64,000 nt of DNA from Streptomyces sp. 2114.4 (GCF_900187385.1 NZ_FYEY01000001.1:3224001-3288000); one strand, 5' to 3'; shown: positions 42,256 through 50,954, counted from the first letter of the stretch. The notes: a model not told the origin generated them from the sequence alone. Program-made: numbers and translations.

Positions 42256-43470
42256 ATGGCCCCCGCACCCGCCACCCCGTCCCACCACCAAGTCCTGATC
42301 GTCGGCGGCGGTACCGCAGGCATCACCGTCGCCGCCCGGCTGCGCCGTGCCGGCGTCCGGGACATCGCCCTGCTGGAGCCGTCGGAGACGCACTGGTACC
42401 AGCCGCTGTGGACGCTGGTCGGCGGTGGCCAGGCCCCGCTGCGCGCCGCGCTGCGCACCGAGGCGGAGGTCATCCCGCCCGGCGTGCGCTGGCTGCGGGA
42501 GCGCGCCACCGCCGTCGACCCGGCCGCCCGTACGGTCACCACGGCCTCCGGCCGGGTCCTCTCCTACGGGAAGCTGGTGCTCGCCCCCGGCCTGCAGCTC
42601 GACTGGGACGGTGTGCCCGGCCTGGCCCCGGCCCTCGGCCACGGCGGGGTGAGCAGCAACTACCGGCCCGATCTCGCCCCGCTCACCTGGGATCTGATCC
42701 GCCGGATGCGCAGCGGGACGGCCGTGTTCACCATGCCGTCCGGGCCGGTGAAGTGCGGCGGCGCCCCGCAGAAGATCGCGTATCTGGCGGCGGACCACTG
42801 GCGCAAGCGCGGCGTGCTGGGCGCGATCCGCACCATCCTGGTGCTCCCGGAGCCTGCGATGTTCAAGGTGCCGGTCTTCTCCCGGGCGCTGACGGAGACG
42901 GCCCGGCGGTACGGCATCGAGGTGCGGCTGAGCTCCGAGATGACCCGGCTCGACGGTGCGGCGCGCGAGGCAGTGATCACCGACCACACCACCGGCAAGG
43001 ACGAGACCGTCCGCTACGACCTGCTGCACGCCGTACCGCCGCAGCGCGCCCCCGAGTGGCTGGCCGACGGCCCGCTGGCCGACCCCGACTCCCCGTTCGG
43101 GTACGTCAAGGCCGACCGGGAAACCCTCCAGCACCCCGACTTCCCCGACGTGTTCGTGCTCGGCGATGCCGCCAACCTTCCGACGTCCAAAACGGGTGCC
43201 GCGATCCGCAAGCAGGCGCCGGTCGTCGTCGCCAACCTCCTCGCCGGTCTGCGCGGGCGCCCCGCCACCGCCCGCTACGACGGCTATACCTCCTGCCCCC
43301 TGGTCACCGCCCGGCACAAGATGCTGCTCGCCGAGTTCGACTACGACCTGCAGCCCACCCCCTCGATCCCCTTCATCGACACCACCCGGGAACGCACCGA
43401 CATGTGGTTCCTCAAGCGCTACGGGCTTCCGCAGCTCTACTTCAAGGGGATGCTCAAGGGTCTGGCCTAG
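42256..43470 (+). CDS. Sulfide:quinone oxidoreductase, mitochondrial SQOR-like (type II)
   Basis: This 404-residue flavoprotein has an FAD-binding VLIVGGGTAGITVAARL at residues 13-29 and the two redox Cys of SQR: Cys167 in PVKCGGAPQKI and Cys347 in YTSCPLVTARHKMLLAEFDY. Both blocks closely follow human SQOR as I remember it. The enzyme oxidises H2S, passes electrons to quinone at the membrane surface, and gives its sulfur to a thiol acceptor. ATG 42256 has AGGAGGA 6 nt upstream. It completes a sulfide detoxification set with the persulfide dioxygenase and TSUP exporter. Confidence 0.9.
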   Translation: MAPAPATPSHHQVLIVGGGTAGITVAARLRRAGVRDIALLEPSETHWYQPLWTLVGGGQAPLRAALRTEAEVIPPGVRWLRERATAVDPAARTVTTASGRVLSYGKLVLAPGLQLDWDGVPGLAPALGHGGVSSNYRPDLAPLTWDLIRRMRSGTAVFTMPSGPVKCGGAPQKIAYLAADHWRKRGVLGAIRTILVLPEPAMFKVPVFSRALTETARRYGIEVRLSSEMTRLDGAAREAVITDHTTGKDETVRYDLLHAVPPQRAPEWLADGPLADPDSPFGYVKADRETLQHPDFPDVFVLGDAANLPTSKTGAAIRKQAPVVVANLLAGLRGRPATARYDGYTSCPLVTARHKMLLAEFDYDLQPTPSIPFIDTTRERTDMWFLKRYGLPQLYFKGMLKGLA

Positions 43471-43534
43471 GGGCAGTAGCGCGCGGCTACGCGGCGGCCG
43501 CCCCATGAGGCCCGCCGCCGCGCCGCGTTCTGCC

Positions 43535-44671
43535 CTACGCCGCCACGGTCTCCCCCACCACGCACCCCACGTTGTCCGGCGCCCCCGCCTCGCGGGCGAG
43601 TCGGATCAGGTCCCGTACGGCCTGGTCGGGGCCGTCGGCCGTGGTCAGCACGGCCTGGATCGTGCCGGCCGGCACCACCGAGGTCAGGCCGTCGGTGCAC
43701 AGCAGATAGCGCTCCCCGGGCCGGGCCTCCAGCAGTTGCAGGTCAGGGGCGAACGCGGTGCCGCCCTCCAGCGACCGCAGCAGCAGCGCGCGCTGGGGGT
43801 GCGACAAGGCCTCCTCGGGGGTGAGACGGCCCTCGTCGACCAGCGACTGGACCAGGCTGTGGTCGTGAGTGATGCGGAAGAGGCCGGAGTCGCGCAGGAC
43901 ATAGGCGCGGGAGTCCCCGACGTGCAGCAGCGCCAGCTGCGAGCCGTTGCGCAGCAGCGCGGTGAGGGTGCTGCCGGAGGCCTCGTCGGCCGGCGGGGCG
44001 GCGCGGTGTGCGCGATGCGCCGCCTCCTCCAGGACGGTCGGCAGATCGGCCGAGGCCAGGTCCCGGTGCTCCAGGTCCTTGAGCGCCTCGATCGCGGCCG
44101 TCGCGGCGGGGCCGCCACGGGGGCCGTAGCCGTCGGCCACCGCCAGCAGCCGCGGTCCCGCGTAGGCGGCGTCCTGCTGGGCCGGGCGCACCAGTCCCTG
44201 ATCGGTCAGGGCGGCGCAGCGCATCGTCACAGGGGTCAGCGGTTCGGTCATGACGGTGTCCTTCCTGGACAGCTGGTCGACGAGGAAGGCGGCCAGGTCC
44301 CGGCGGGCGGCGGTGTCGTCCTCGACCTGCGCCCAGTACGCGGCGACCGCTCCGGCTGCCGCGTCCGGCGCCAGTTCGCACACCTCGCGGATGCGGGCCA
44401 GCGGCATACCGAGCCGGCGCAGCCAGGCCACCAGCCGGGCCCGCTCCAGCTGGGCCGGGGCGTAGTGGCGGTAGCCGCTCCGCGGGTCGACACGGTCCGG
44501 GGTCAGCAGGCCGAGCTCGCCGTAGAGCCGCAGCGCCTTCGGTGAGAGCCGGCAGGCCCGTGCGAACGCCCCGATGGTCAGCAGCTCACCGTCCCCGCAG
44601 GGCGCGTCGCCCACGCCTCCGGCCGCCCGTCGGTCCGCCCGGTCCGCCCGCCGGTCCGCCCCTCGGTCCAC
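43535..44671 (-). CDS. MerR winged-helix / PP2C phosphatase fusion protein
   Basis: This 378-residue protein starts at GTG 44671 behind GAGGAGG. Residues 1-30 are Arg/Gly/Asp-rich, 31-140 a MerR HTH with dimer helix (LTIGAFARACRLSPKALRLY), and 155-378 a PP2C Ser/Thr phosphatase. PP2C motifs present: VADGYG, GDSRAYVLR, CTDGLT and PDNVGCVV. The first metal motif is relaxed (QQDAAY in place of NEDxxx). The layout suggests a DNA-binding protein whose activity, or whose partner, is set by phosphorylation. It is convergent with the sulfide oxidoreductase gene and upstream of the M20 gene's end. Confidence 0.82.
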   Translation of the reverse strand: MDRGADRRADRADRRAAGGVGDAPCGDGELLTIGAFARACRLSPKALRLYGELGLLTPDRVDPRSGYRHYAPAQLERARLVAWLRRLGMPLARIREVCELAPDAAAGAVAAYWAQVEDDTAARRDLAAFLVDQLSRKDTVMTEPLTPVTMRCAALTDQGLVRPAQQDAAYAGPRLLAVADGYGPRGGPAATAAIEALKDLEHRDLASADLPTVLEEAAHRAHRAAPPADEASGSTLTALLRNGSQLALLHVGDSRAYVLRDSGLFRITHDHSLVQSLVDEGRLTPEEALSHPQRALLLRSLEGGTAFAPDLQLLEARPGERYLLCTDGLTSVVPAGTIQAVLTTADGPDQAVRDLIRLAREAGAPDNVGCVVGETVAA

Positions 44672-44741
44672 CCGTCCGCCCTCCTCGTACCGGGCACGTC
44701 GCCCGGTACGGCCGATGCTGGGGCTTCCCCCAAGGACAAGG

Positions 44742-46100
44742 TCAAACGCGTATCGCCGCCCCGCCCCGGCCGGCCCGGTCCGCCGCCTCCGCCGGGCCCG
44801 GGTCCGTGCCCGCGCGGGACAGCTGGTTGAGCGCCGCGGTGGTCAGCGCCTGGACGCCCATGGTGAGCGTCGGCCGGACCACCGGGACGAAGTGCGGCGA
44901 GTGGTTGGAGGGGATGTCCTGCGCCAGCCGCCCGGCGGCCAGGGCCGTCTGGAACTCCTCCGGGTCCCAGCCGCCCAGCCACCAGTAGTAGAGCGGTGCC
45001 CCGGCGGCGGTGGCCAGCAGTCCGGCGTCCTCGCTGCCGGCCGCCGGCTCGTAGGCGAACACCCGCTGCTCGCCGAAGAGTCCGGTGAACTGCTCATTGA
45101 CCTGACGCAGGGTCGTGGCGTCGTTGACGGTGACGGGGAAGGAGTCCAGGACCTCGGTCTCGGGCTCCCGGTCCGCGCCGGAGGCGGCTGCCTCGGCGCG
45201 CGCGATGCGGTCGATGGCGGCCAGCACGGCCGTGCGCACCGTCTCGTCGAAGGTGCGCACGCTGAGCCGTACGACGGCCCGGTCGGGGATGACATTGGCG
45301 GTGTCCCCGGCCTGGAAGGAGCCGACACTGACCACCGCCCGGTCCGCCGGCGCGACCTCGCGGGCCACCACGGACTGCACCCGCTGCACGAAGGCCGCCG
45401 CCATCAGGATCGGGTCGACGGTGGTCTCGGGCCGGGAGCCGTGGCCGCCGGTGCCGTGGAAGGTGATCTTCAGGCTGTCGGCGGCGGCCATACAGGGCCC
45501 GGGGCAGTAGGCGATCAGCCCGGCGGCGAGGGGAGCGACATGCTGGGCCAGCACCACATCGGGCGTGGGGACCAGGCCCTTGGTGTAGAGGCCGGCGTCG
45601 AGCATGGCGCGGGCCCCGCTGCCGACCTCCTCGGCGGGCTGGAAGAGCACGACCAGCGTGCCGGACCAGCGGTCGCGGGCCGCCGCGAGCAGGTCGGCGG
45701 CGCCCAGCAGACAGGTCACATGGATGTCGTGCCCGCAGGCGTGCATCCGGCCGGGGACCGTGGAGGCGTAGTCCAGGCCGGAGTTCTCGGTGACGGGCAG
45801 CGCGTCCATGTCTGCGCGCAGCAGGACCACGGGCCCCGGGCCGTTGCGCAACACGCCGACGACGCCGGTTTCGGCGATGCCGGTGGTGACGTCATAGCCG
45901 CAGCCGGTCAGCCGGCGGGCGGCCTCGGCGGCCGTACGGGTCTCCTGGAAGCCGAGTTCGGGGTGGCGGTGCAGGTCTTCGTAGAGGGCCACGAGGTCCG
46001 CGAGGCGGTCGTCGAGCGGGGCCAGGACGGCGGCGGAGCCGTCGCTGTGCTCGGCGTCATCGGTCGGGCCGGTCATGCCTGTCGTGTCGCTGTCGCTCAT
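44742..46100 (-). CDS. M20 family amidohydrolase
   Basis: This 452-residue enzyme has RADMDALPVTE, ACGHDIHVT (metal ligands), QPAEE with the catalytic Glu, and GHGSRPETTVDP in the lid domain. Members remove acyl groups from amino acids or cleave hippurate, indole-acetyl amino acids or aminobenzoyl-glutamate. ATG 46100 is chosen; ATG 46076 is possible. The first 25 residues are acidic and variable. The substrate is unknown. Confidence 0.9.
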   Translation of the reverse strand: MSDSDTTGMTGPTDDAEHSDGSAAVLAPLDDRLADLVALYEDLHRHPELGFQETRTAAEAARRLTGCGYDVTTGIAETGVVGVLRNGPGPVVLLRADMDALPVTENSGLDYASTVPGRMHACGHDIHVTCLLGAADLLAAARDRWSGTLVVLFQPAEEVGSGARAMLDAGLYTKGLVPTPDVVLAQHVAPLAAGLIAYCPGPCMAAADSLKITFHGTGGHGSRPETTVDPILMAAAFVQRVQSVVAREVAPADRAVVSVGSFQAGDTANVIPDRAVVRLSVRTFDETVRTAVLAAIDRIARAEAAASGADREPETEVLDSFPVTVNDATTLRQVNEQFTGLFGEQRVFAYEPAAGSEDAGLLATAAGAPLYYWWLGGWDPEEFQTALAAGRLAQDIPSNHSPHFVPVVRPTLTMGVQALTTAALNQLSRAGTDPGPAEAADRAGRGGAAIRV

Positions 46101-46311
46101 ACACGCATTCGACCATGGATCGCCGCCCCGCACCCGGGCGTCGGCCCCCACCCGTCCCGGATCCGTCCCGTAAGGGCACGACGCTCTTCCCTGGCCGGAC
46201 TTCGCGGGTGCCGCCACGGCCGATCGTGACACCGGCGCCCGTGACTGCAACCGTGGATCACCTTCCTGTGGCCAGGACCAGCACGCCCAAGCCGACGACT
46301 GGAGGCCGACG

Positions 46312-47343
46312 TTGGCCAGTTCCCCCACCCCACCGACCGGCGAGCCCCGCGACTTCGCGGCGCATCTGATGGAACAGGCCATGGGCCATGTCTTCTCCGC
46401 CGCCCTGCGCACCGCGGCGCACCACCGCCTCGCCGACCACCTCGCCGCGGGCCCGCGCACCCCCGAGCAGCTGGCCGCCGCCACCGGTACCCACGCCCCT
46501 CATCTGCACCGCGTCCTGCGCTATCTCGCCACCCGCGGCTTCTTCCGGGAGGACACCGCGGGCGCCTACCATCTGACGCCCGCCGCCGTCCCCTTGCGCA
46601 CCGACGTCCCCGACTCGATGCACCCGGCCGTCATGATGGCGACGGACGAGCTGTTCCTGCGGACCTCGGCCGCCCTCCCGGAGGCCGTACGCCACGAGGG
46701 CGCGTCCTTCGAACGGCTCTTCGGGGCGCCCCTCTTCGAACATCTGACGACGGATCCGGCCACCCGGCGGGTCTTCGACGACGGCATGTCCTCCGTGTCC
46801 GCCCCGGTCGACGCGGCGGTGGCCGACGTGTACCCGTTCCCCGCCGAGGGCACGGTCGTGGACGTCGGCGGTGGCCGCGGCGGGCTGCTGCGCGCCGCGC
46901 TGCGCCGCCACCCGCAACTGACCGGCGTGCTCTTCGACCAGGCGCCGCCGCTGGCCCACCACCTCCTGGAGGGCGACGAGTTGAAGGGCCGCTGGCGCAC
47001 CCAGGAGGGCGATTTCTTCGCGTCCGTGCCGGAGGGCGGCGATGTCTACGTCCTCAAGCACGTCCTGCACGACTGGCCGGACGACGCCTGCCTGCGCATC
47101 CTGCGCTCCTGCCGCCGGGCGATGGCGGCGGGCCGGCGGCTGCTGGTCATCGATGCCGTACTGCCACCGGGCAACGCCCCGCACTTCGGCAAGACCCTGG
47201 ACGTCGCGATGATGGCGGTGGTCGACGGACGGGAGCGGACCACGGAGGAGTTCGCCACCCTGCTGTCGGCCGGCGGCTTCCGGCTGACGCGAGTGCTGCC
47301 CACACCGGCCTTCCCTTCGATCGTGGAGGCGGTCGCCGAATAG
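46312..47343 (+). CDS. SAM-dependent O-methyltransferase (AdoMet_MT/COMT-like)
   Basis: This 343-residue protein starts at TTG 46312, about 7 nt after GGAGG. It has an N-terminal winged-helix dimerisation domain (LADHLAAGPRTPEQLAAATG, about residues 40-60) and a SAM-binding motif VVDVGGGRGGLLRAAL near 183. YVLKHVLHDWPDD carries the catalytic His region. Such enzymes methylate hydroxyls in secondary metabolites, for example polyketides, phenazines or isoflavones. It is divergent from the M20 gene. No other biosynthetic genes adjoin, so the substrate is open. Confidence 0.88.
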   Translation: MASSPTPPTGEPRDFAAHLMEQAMGHVFSAALRTAAHHRLADHLAAGPRTPEQLAAATGTHAPHLHRVLRYLATRGFFREDTAGAYHLTPAAVPLRTDVPDSMHPAVMMATDELFLRTSAALPEAVRHEGASFERLFGAPLFEHLTTDPATRRVFDDGMSSVSAPVDAAVADVYPFPAEGTVVDVGGGRGGLLRAALRRHPQLTGVLFDQAPPLAHHLLEGDELKGRWRTQEGDFFASVPEGGDVYVLKHVLHDWPDDACLRILRSCRRAMAAGRRLLVIDAVLPPGNAPHFGKTLDVAMMAVVDGRERTTEEFATLLSAGGFRLTRVLPTPAFPSIVEAVAE

Positions 47344-47372
47344 CCACGGGCACACGCACGCGGCACGGCACA

Positions 47373-47500
47373 GCACGACACGCCGCCGCGCTCAACTCCT
47401 CGGAGGCGGACCGACACGCCGCACCCGCCCCCACTCCCCACACGGGCGGCACGACACGACACGCCGCGCCCGCTCCCTCACGAACGGCACGACACGCCGC
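47373..47500. repeat. Dispersed CACGACACGCCGC repeats
   Basis: The 13-mer CACGACACGCCGC occurs at 47374, 47455 and 47488, the last two followed by near-identical (A/G)CCC(C)GCTCCC. A variant GACACGCCGCACCC is at about 47413. This fills the gap between the methyltransferase and the LtrA gene. Confidence 0.6.
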
Positions 47501-47589
47501 ACCCCGCTCCCCTCATGGGCGGCATCGCCCGCCCGCGCTGTACTGATGCCGGGCGTGCCGGGCCGCACCGGCCGAGGAGAGGAGCTGAC

Positions 47590-47787
47590 GTGCCGGTCCT
47601 CATGCGGGCCCGCCGCCGCGACGAGCCGCACCGCACCGCCACCCCGCTGGAGCTCTTCTTCGACCTGTGCTTCGTCGTGGCGATCGCCCAGGCCGGGCAG
47701 CAGCTGGCCCATGCGCTCGCCGAGGGGCACCCGGGACACGGCCTCTCCGGTTACCTGATGCTCTTCTTCGCCATCTGGTGGGCGTGA
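47590..47787 (+). pseudogene. 5' part of an LtrA-family membrane protein gene, interrupted by an integrative element
   Basis: GTG 47590 (behind GAGGAGAGGAG) opens a frame with the LtrA N-terminus: RRRDEPHRTATPLELFFDLC, then a first membrane helix and a second one, YLMLFFAIWWA. A stop (47785-47787) appears exactly where the left attachment site begins, and the rest of the gene continues at 58384. LtrA (low temperature requirement A) proteins are polytopic membrane proteins without a fixed function. The 65-residue fragment is unlikely to work. Confidence 0.9.
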
Positions 47788-47793
47788 ACCAAC
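47777..47793. other. attL
   Basis: The crossover identity GGTGGGC (47777-47783) is followed by the element arm CGTGAACCAAC (47783-47793). That arm is the exact inverse complement of the arm GTTGGTTCACG next to attR, which ties the two ends to one former attP. Confidence 0.85.
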
Positions 47794-47904
47794 GCAGCAA
47801 CACGTTACCGCGCCCCGTCACCAACGACTACAGGCCAACATGCGGAAGCCCCGCCCATGCGCCACGGGGGGAAGCACACGAGCGGGGCCGCTTAGGGGGA
47901 TCGA

Positions 47905-48252
47905 TCACCCGTTGCCGGGTGGCATGGACTTCGAGGCGCGCACTTCCGCTAGGTGGCGCTGGTACAGCGGTCCCGAGGCAAACGCTGCGTTAGCCGGGGC
48001 TGGTGCGGCGTCCTCAATCAGGTGTTGGGCTGCCGCCTTGAGAGCTGCACCCCAGACGAGCACGTGTTGCTGTGCCGTCCGCCCGCACTCCTGCGGTTCG
48101 CCGGGGAGACACAACGGCAGCGTCGGCCCGACCTGGTTTGCCGCATGCCGCACGTATCCAGCGATCAAGGCCCATTCTTCTTCTGATCGCTGTACCGGCT
48201 GACTGGCGTAGTCGCCATTCAACCAACTGTGGAAGTCGTCGCCGTGATCCAC
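47905..48252 (-). CDS. Hypothetical protein linked to radical SAM gene
   Basis: This 115-residue protein starts at GTG 48252 with GGAGGA 4 nt upstream, 21 bp after the radical SAM gene. It is largely helical, with LNGDYASQPVQRSEEEWALI and HAANQVGPTLPLCLPGEPQE near the middle, two Cys (in LCLPGEPQECG), and an Ala-rich end. There is no signal or membrane segment and no known domain. Its position makes it a candidate partner, substrate or accessory protein of the radical SAM enzyme. Confidence 0.72.
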   Translation of the reverse strand: MDHGDDFHSWLNGDYASQPVQRSEEEWALIAGYVRHAANQVGPTLPLCLPGEPQECGRTAQQHVLVWGAALKAAAQHLIEDAAPAPANAAFASGPLYQRHLAEVRASKSMPPGNG

Positions 48253-48273
48253 TGATCCTCCTTGTTCAGCGAC

Positions 48274-49182
48274 TCATGCGGGTGCGCTGATCGTAGCCGT
48301 CGCAGGCTCGCTGTTGGCTTCCCTCGGGTCACAGTGCCCGACCGAGGGAACGCACGGACCACACGGGCCGCACATGGGCAGGAACTGAGGCGGAGCACAT
48401 GACTGTGCGCCTTCTCCATGCTCGGCTGTGATGTTGGCAAGTACCTCCGCCATCTGTGCTCCGCCCCAAATCTCAGACAGGGGGGAATTCAGCACGTTCC
48501 CGATGTTCAGGAACCGGCCGAGAACGCACGGCCACACTTCGCCGGTCGGACCGATGGCGCATTTCTCGTGGGCGCAGTGCCCGCACAGGTCGCTGATGGT
48601 CGGGGCAGCGCCCTTACTCGCTCGTCCGAATGCCCGGGTCTTGTCTCCGCCGACCATGCCGACCCCGAGCGCCGTAAGGTCCCTTGCCGCCTCTTGGACG
48701 CGCTGACCTTCCCGGACGGACACGACCCCGCCGCGCAGGGGGATATTGAGGCTCAGCGCCTTTTCCACGTTCGCGCGGGTCTTCCGGTGAGAACCCCGGA
48801 GCCTGGTCACCTGGTCGTGATCCTCTGCCGTGTCGGAGTAGTACGACGTTGCGAGTTTGACCCCACAGCCCGTGAACGTCTCCCACAACTCATCCCGAAT
48901 GTGGGTCATGTTGGAGAAGACTTCGACGGACAGCCCGGAACCGTGCGCGTGCTGGATCAGCGCCGGAAGGTTCGGGTACAGGGTCGGTTCACCTCCGATG
49001 AACTGAACGTCATCAGCGCCGATATCCGCGAGTTGATCGATGACGCGCAACCAGTCCTCTACGGTCATGGTGCCGTGCGTTCCCTTGGGCGACGAGTCCG
49101 CGTAGCAGTGATCACAGAACTCATTGCATAACCCCGTCACCTCCAACCATGCGAACCTGAGGGCATTTTGGGCAGCACTCAT
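48274..49182 (-). CDS. Radical SAM/SPASM-type protein
   Basis: This 302-residue protein starts at ATG 49182 behind AAGGAG. The [4Fe-4S] motif CxxxCxxC is Cys19/Cys23/Cys26 (LCNEFCDHCY) and the SAM-binding GGEPTLYPNLPAL follows. The C-terminal part has clustered Cys (CGHCAHEKCAIG, GEVWPCVLGRFLNIGNV, CGPCGPCVPSVGHC), consistent with a SPASM or twitch auxiliary cluster domain. Enzymes of this kind modify peptides or proteins through a 5'-deoxyadenosyl radical. In the same direction lie two small proteins upstream and one of 115 residues downstream; the XRE regulator is divergent. No typical RiPP transporter or protease is present. Confidence 0.88.
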   Translation of the reverse strand: MSAAQNALRFAWLEVTGLCNEFCDHCYADSSPKGTHGTMTVEDWLRVIDQLADIGADDVQFIGGEPTLYPNLPALIQHAHGSGLSVEVFSNMTHIRDELWETFTGCGVKLATSYYSDTAEDHDQVTRLRGSHRKTRANVEKALSLNIPLRGGVVSVREGQRVQEAARDLTALGVGMVGGDKTRAFGRASKGAAPTISDLCGHCAHEKCAIGPTGEVWPCVLGRFLNIGNVLNSPLSEIWGGAQMAEVLANITAEHGEGAQSCAPPQFLPMCGPCGPCVPSVGHCDPREANSEPATATISAPA

Positions 49183-49213
49183 TGCAGATCTCCTTGCGGG
49201 TGTGGGACTCCGG

Positions 49214-49414
49214 TTAGTGGATGCGCGTGACGCTGGCAGGCGGGGCAATCCATTCACGTCCGCCACCTTCGGGTGACAGAAAGGCTGCATGGCGCTTCTG
49301 TCGCTCCCCGGGGAGTTCGGCGGGGTCTTCGTAGTCCGTGATCACGTCACGGAGAACGCCGACCCTGCCCGCTCCGTCCTTGACGCGCTGGCCTACATCC
49401 TTTTCGGTGATCAT
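49214..49414 (-). CDS. Small conserved protein upstream of radical SAM gene
   Basis: This 66-residue protein starts at ATG 49414, overlapping the upstream stop by 4 bp. The sequence VGQRVKDGAGRVGVLRDV ... AFLSPEGGGREWIAPPASV suggests a small beta-barrel (KOW/SH3-like) from the spacing of Val and Gly. It contains no Cys and no leader-like N-terminus. It may be a binding protein or, less likely, the peptide substrate of the radical SAM enzyme. The start is 31 bp before the radical SAM gene counted from its stop. Confidence 0.7.
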   Translation of the reverse strand: MITEKDVGQRVKDGAGRVGVLRDVITDYEDPAELPGERQKRHAAFLSPEGGGREWIAPPASVTRIH

Positions 49415-49611
49415 TCGTGCCCCTCGGGATGCCGCGCCATGAGGACGTTGCAGTCAGACACGGTGGTCATGTCGCCACCCGTTCGCGCCCTGTCACGCAC
49501 TCGGGCAAGTTCCTCGCAACCCGCGCAACCTTCTACCGGGGTCGGTTCCAACTGGCCCGACCGGTCCGGGAGGTCAACCGGCGCGCTGTGGTGTCTCGTC
49601 GGCTCGGTCAT
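49411..49611 (-). CDS. Small conserved protein of the XRE/radical SAM cassette
   Basis: This 66-residue protein starts at ATG 49611 (TTG 49641 is the alternative, adding MSNSRRTLFC). The core GCAGCEELARVRDRARTGGD followed by a Cys-Asn-Val block and an ending MARHPEGHE resembles small proteins often coded next to XRE regulators in Streptomyces, as I remember them. A CxxC suggests metal or thiol chemistry. It is divergent from the XRE gene 75 bp away, and 4 bp overlap links it to the next gene. Confidence 0.68.
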   Translation of the reverse strand: MTEPTRHHSAPVDLPDRSGQLEPTPVEGCAGCEELARVRDRARTGGDMTTVSDCNVLMARHPEGHE

Positions 49612-49686
49612 GCAGAACAGCGTCCGTCTGGAATTGCTCAACGACTAGCGGCCCCGCGTAGGCCAACTGTCGGCCAGAATTGGGGC

Positions 49687-50904
49687 ATGGGTAGAAGCAT
49701 CGGGGCCAACATCCGGCGACTCCGCGAAGAGCGAGGGTGGAGTCAGGCACGGCTAGCGCGTGAGGTCTGCCAGGCAGCGCGAGTAACCGGCGATCCAGTC
49801 GGACGGCAAGAGGTCAGCCGTTGGGAGACAGGCAAGCGCACGCCCCGTGAATGGCTGCCGTTCCTCGCTGCCGCCCTAGGCGTGCCCCTGGAAGCGCTCA
49901 GGGAGCCTCAGAAGCTCACTGAGCCCCCGTTGCCGACCCTGGCTGACTTCCTACCCGAAGAGGACCCGTTAAGCCAGCTAGAAGGGCGCACAGGGCGTCG
50001 AATTGGCATGGGGCAGATGGATGACCTACAGAAGCGGGTGCACGGGCTCAGGCTGGCTGATGACGTTCTTGCCGGGGGTGACCTGATCCGCCCGGCACTT
50101 CGAGACCTTCGGCGCGCTGTAAACCTGTATCGACAGAACACCTACACCAGCGAAGTGGAGCGTCAACTTCTCAGGCAAATTGGAGAGTTGGCACAGATTG
50201 CGGGATGGATTGCCAGCGACGCCGGACAGCACGAAGAGGCAGAGCAGGTTTACCGGCTAGGCATCAGCGCAGCGACACAGGCTGAGGACAACACGCTTGC
50301 CGGGAATCTCGCCGGATCACTCGCCTACCAAATGAGCAACACAGGGCGGGAAGCCGAAGGACTCATCCTTGCTCAGGCAGCGTTCAATGACGCACGGGCC
50401 GAAGCCCCCCCGAAAGCCCGTGCACTGTATCTGGACCGTGTGGCATGGGCGCACACGAAAGCCGGGGGAACGGAGAACGGGCAACAGGCCATGCGCGCGC
50501 TGGGGGAAGCCGGCCAAGCTCTGAGCGAAGACAGCGAAGGCGCGGAATCACCAGCTTGGCTCTATTGGGTCGACGCTGGCGAACTCAAGGTCATGGAATC
50601 CCGGGTCTACACAGAGCTTCACCGCCCCTTGCGCGCCGTGCCCTTGCTCCGGGAAGTGCTCAGCGGCTATGACGCCACGCATACCCGGGAAATGGCTCTG
50701 TACCTCTCTTGGCTGGCCGTGGCGCTGACTGACGCCAACGAACCAGAAGAGGCGGCAGGCGTAGCCGAGCGAGTCATTTCATTGGGATCTGACACGCCGT
50801 CAGACAGAGTCGCTGAACGGGTGCGCGTCATTCGCGGCCGATTGCAGGAGTACGCCGAAGTACCGGAAGTCGCTGCCCTACTCGCTGAGCATCCGGCAGT
50901 CTAG
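49687..50904 (+). CDS. XRE family regulator with TPR-like C-terminal domain
   Basis: This 405-residue protein starts at ATG 49687. Residues 1-75 form an XRE/Cro helix-turn-helix (IGANIRRLREERGWSQARLA), with an insert before RQEVSRWETGKRTP. The remainder is tetratricopeptide-like (AGWIASDAGQHEEAEQVYRL, then ALYLSWLAVALTDANEPEEA), typical of large Streptomyces XRE proteins. It is divergent from the radical SAM cassette and likely controls it. Codon 95 is TTA (49969-49971). The direct repeat GGCCA/GGCCA just before the start may be part of its operator. Confidence 0.87.
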   Translation: MGRSIGANIRRLREERGWSQARLAREVCQAARVTGDPVGRQEVSRWETGKRTPREWLPFLAAALGVPLEALREPQKLTEPPLPTLADFLPEEDPLSQLEGRTGRRIGMGQMDDLQKRVHGLRLADDVLAGGDLIRPALRDLRRAVNLYRQNTYTSEVERQLLRQIGELAQIAGWIASDAGQHEEAEQVYRLGISAATQAEDNTLAGNLAGSLAYQMSNTGREAEGLILAQAAFNDARAEAPPKARALYLDRVAWAHTKAGGTENGQQAMRALGEAGQALSEDSEGAESPAWLYWVDAGELKVMESRVYTELHRPLRAVPLLREVLSGYDATHTREMALYLSWLAVALTDANEPEEAAGVAERVISLGSDTPSDRVAERVRVIRGRLQEYAEVPEVAALLAEHPAV

Positions 50905-50916
50905 AAACGCAGAAAT

Positions 50917-50954
50917 CCCCGTACCAGCCACCAGGAAAGGTAGCGAGTACGGGG
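50917..50954. promoter_or_regulatory. Inverted repeat between XRE and HNH genes
   Basis: CCCCGTAC (50917-50924) and GTACGGGG (50947-50954) pair perfectly around 22 nt, 13 bp after the XRE stop and 36 bp before the HNH start. It lacks a U tract, so a terminator or an operator are both possible. Confidence 0.45.
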
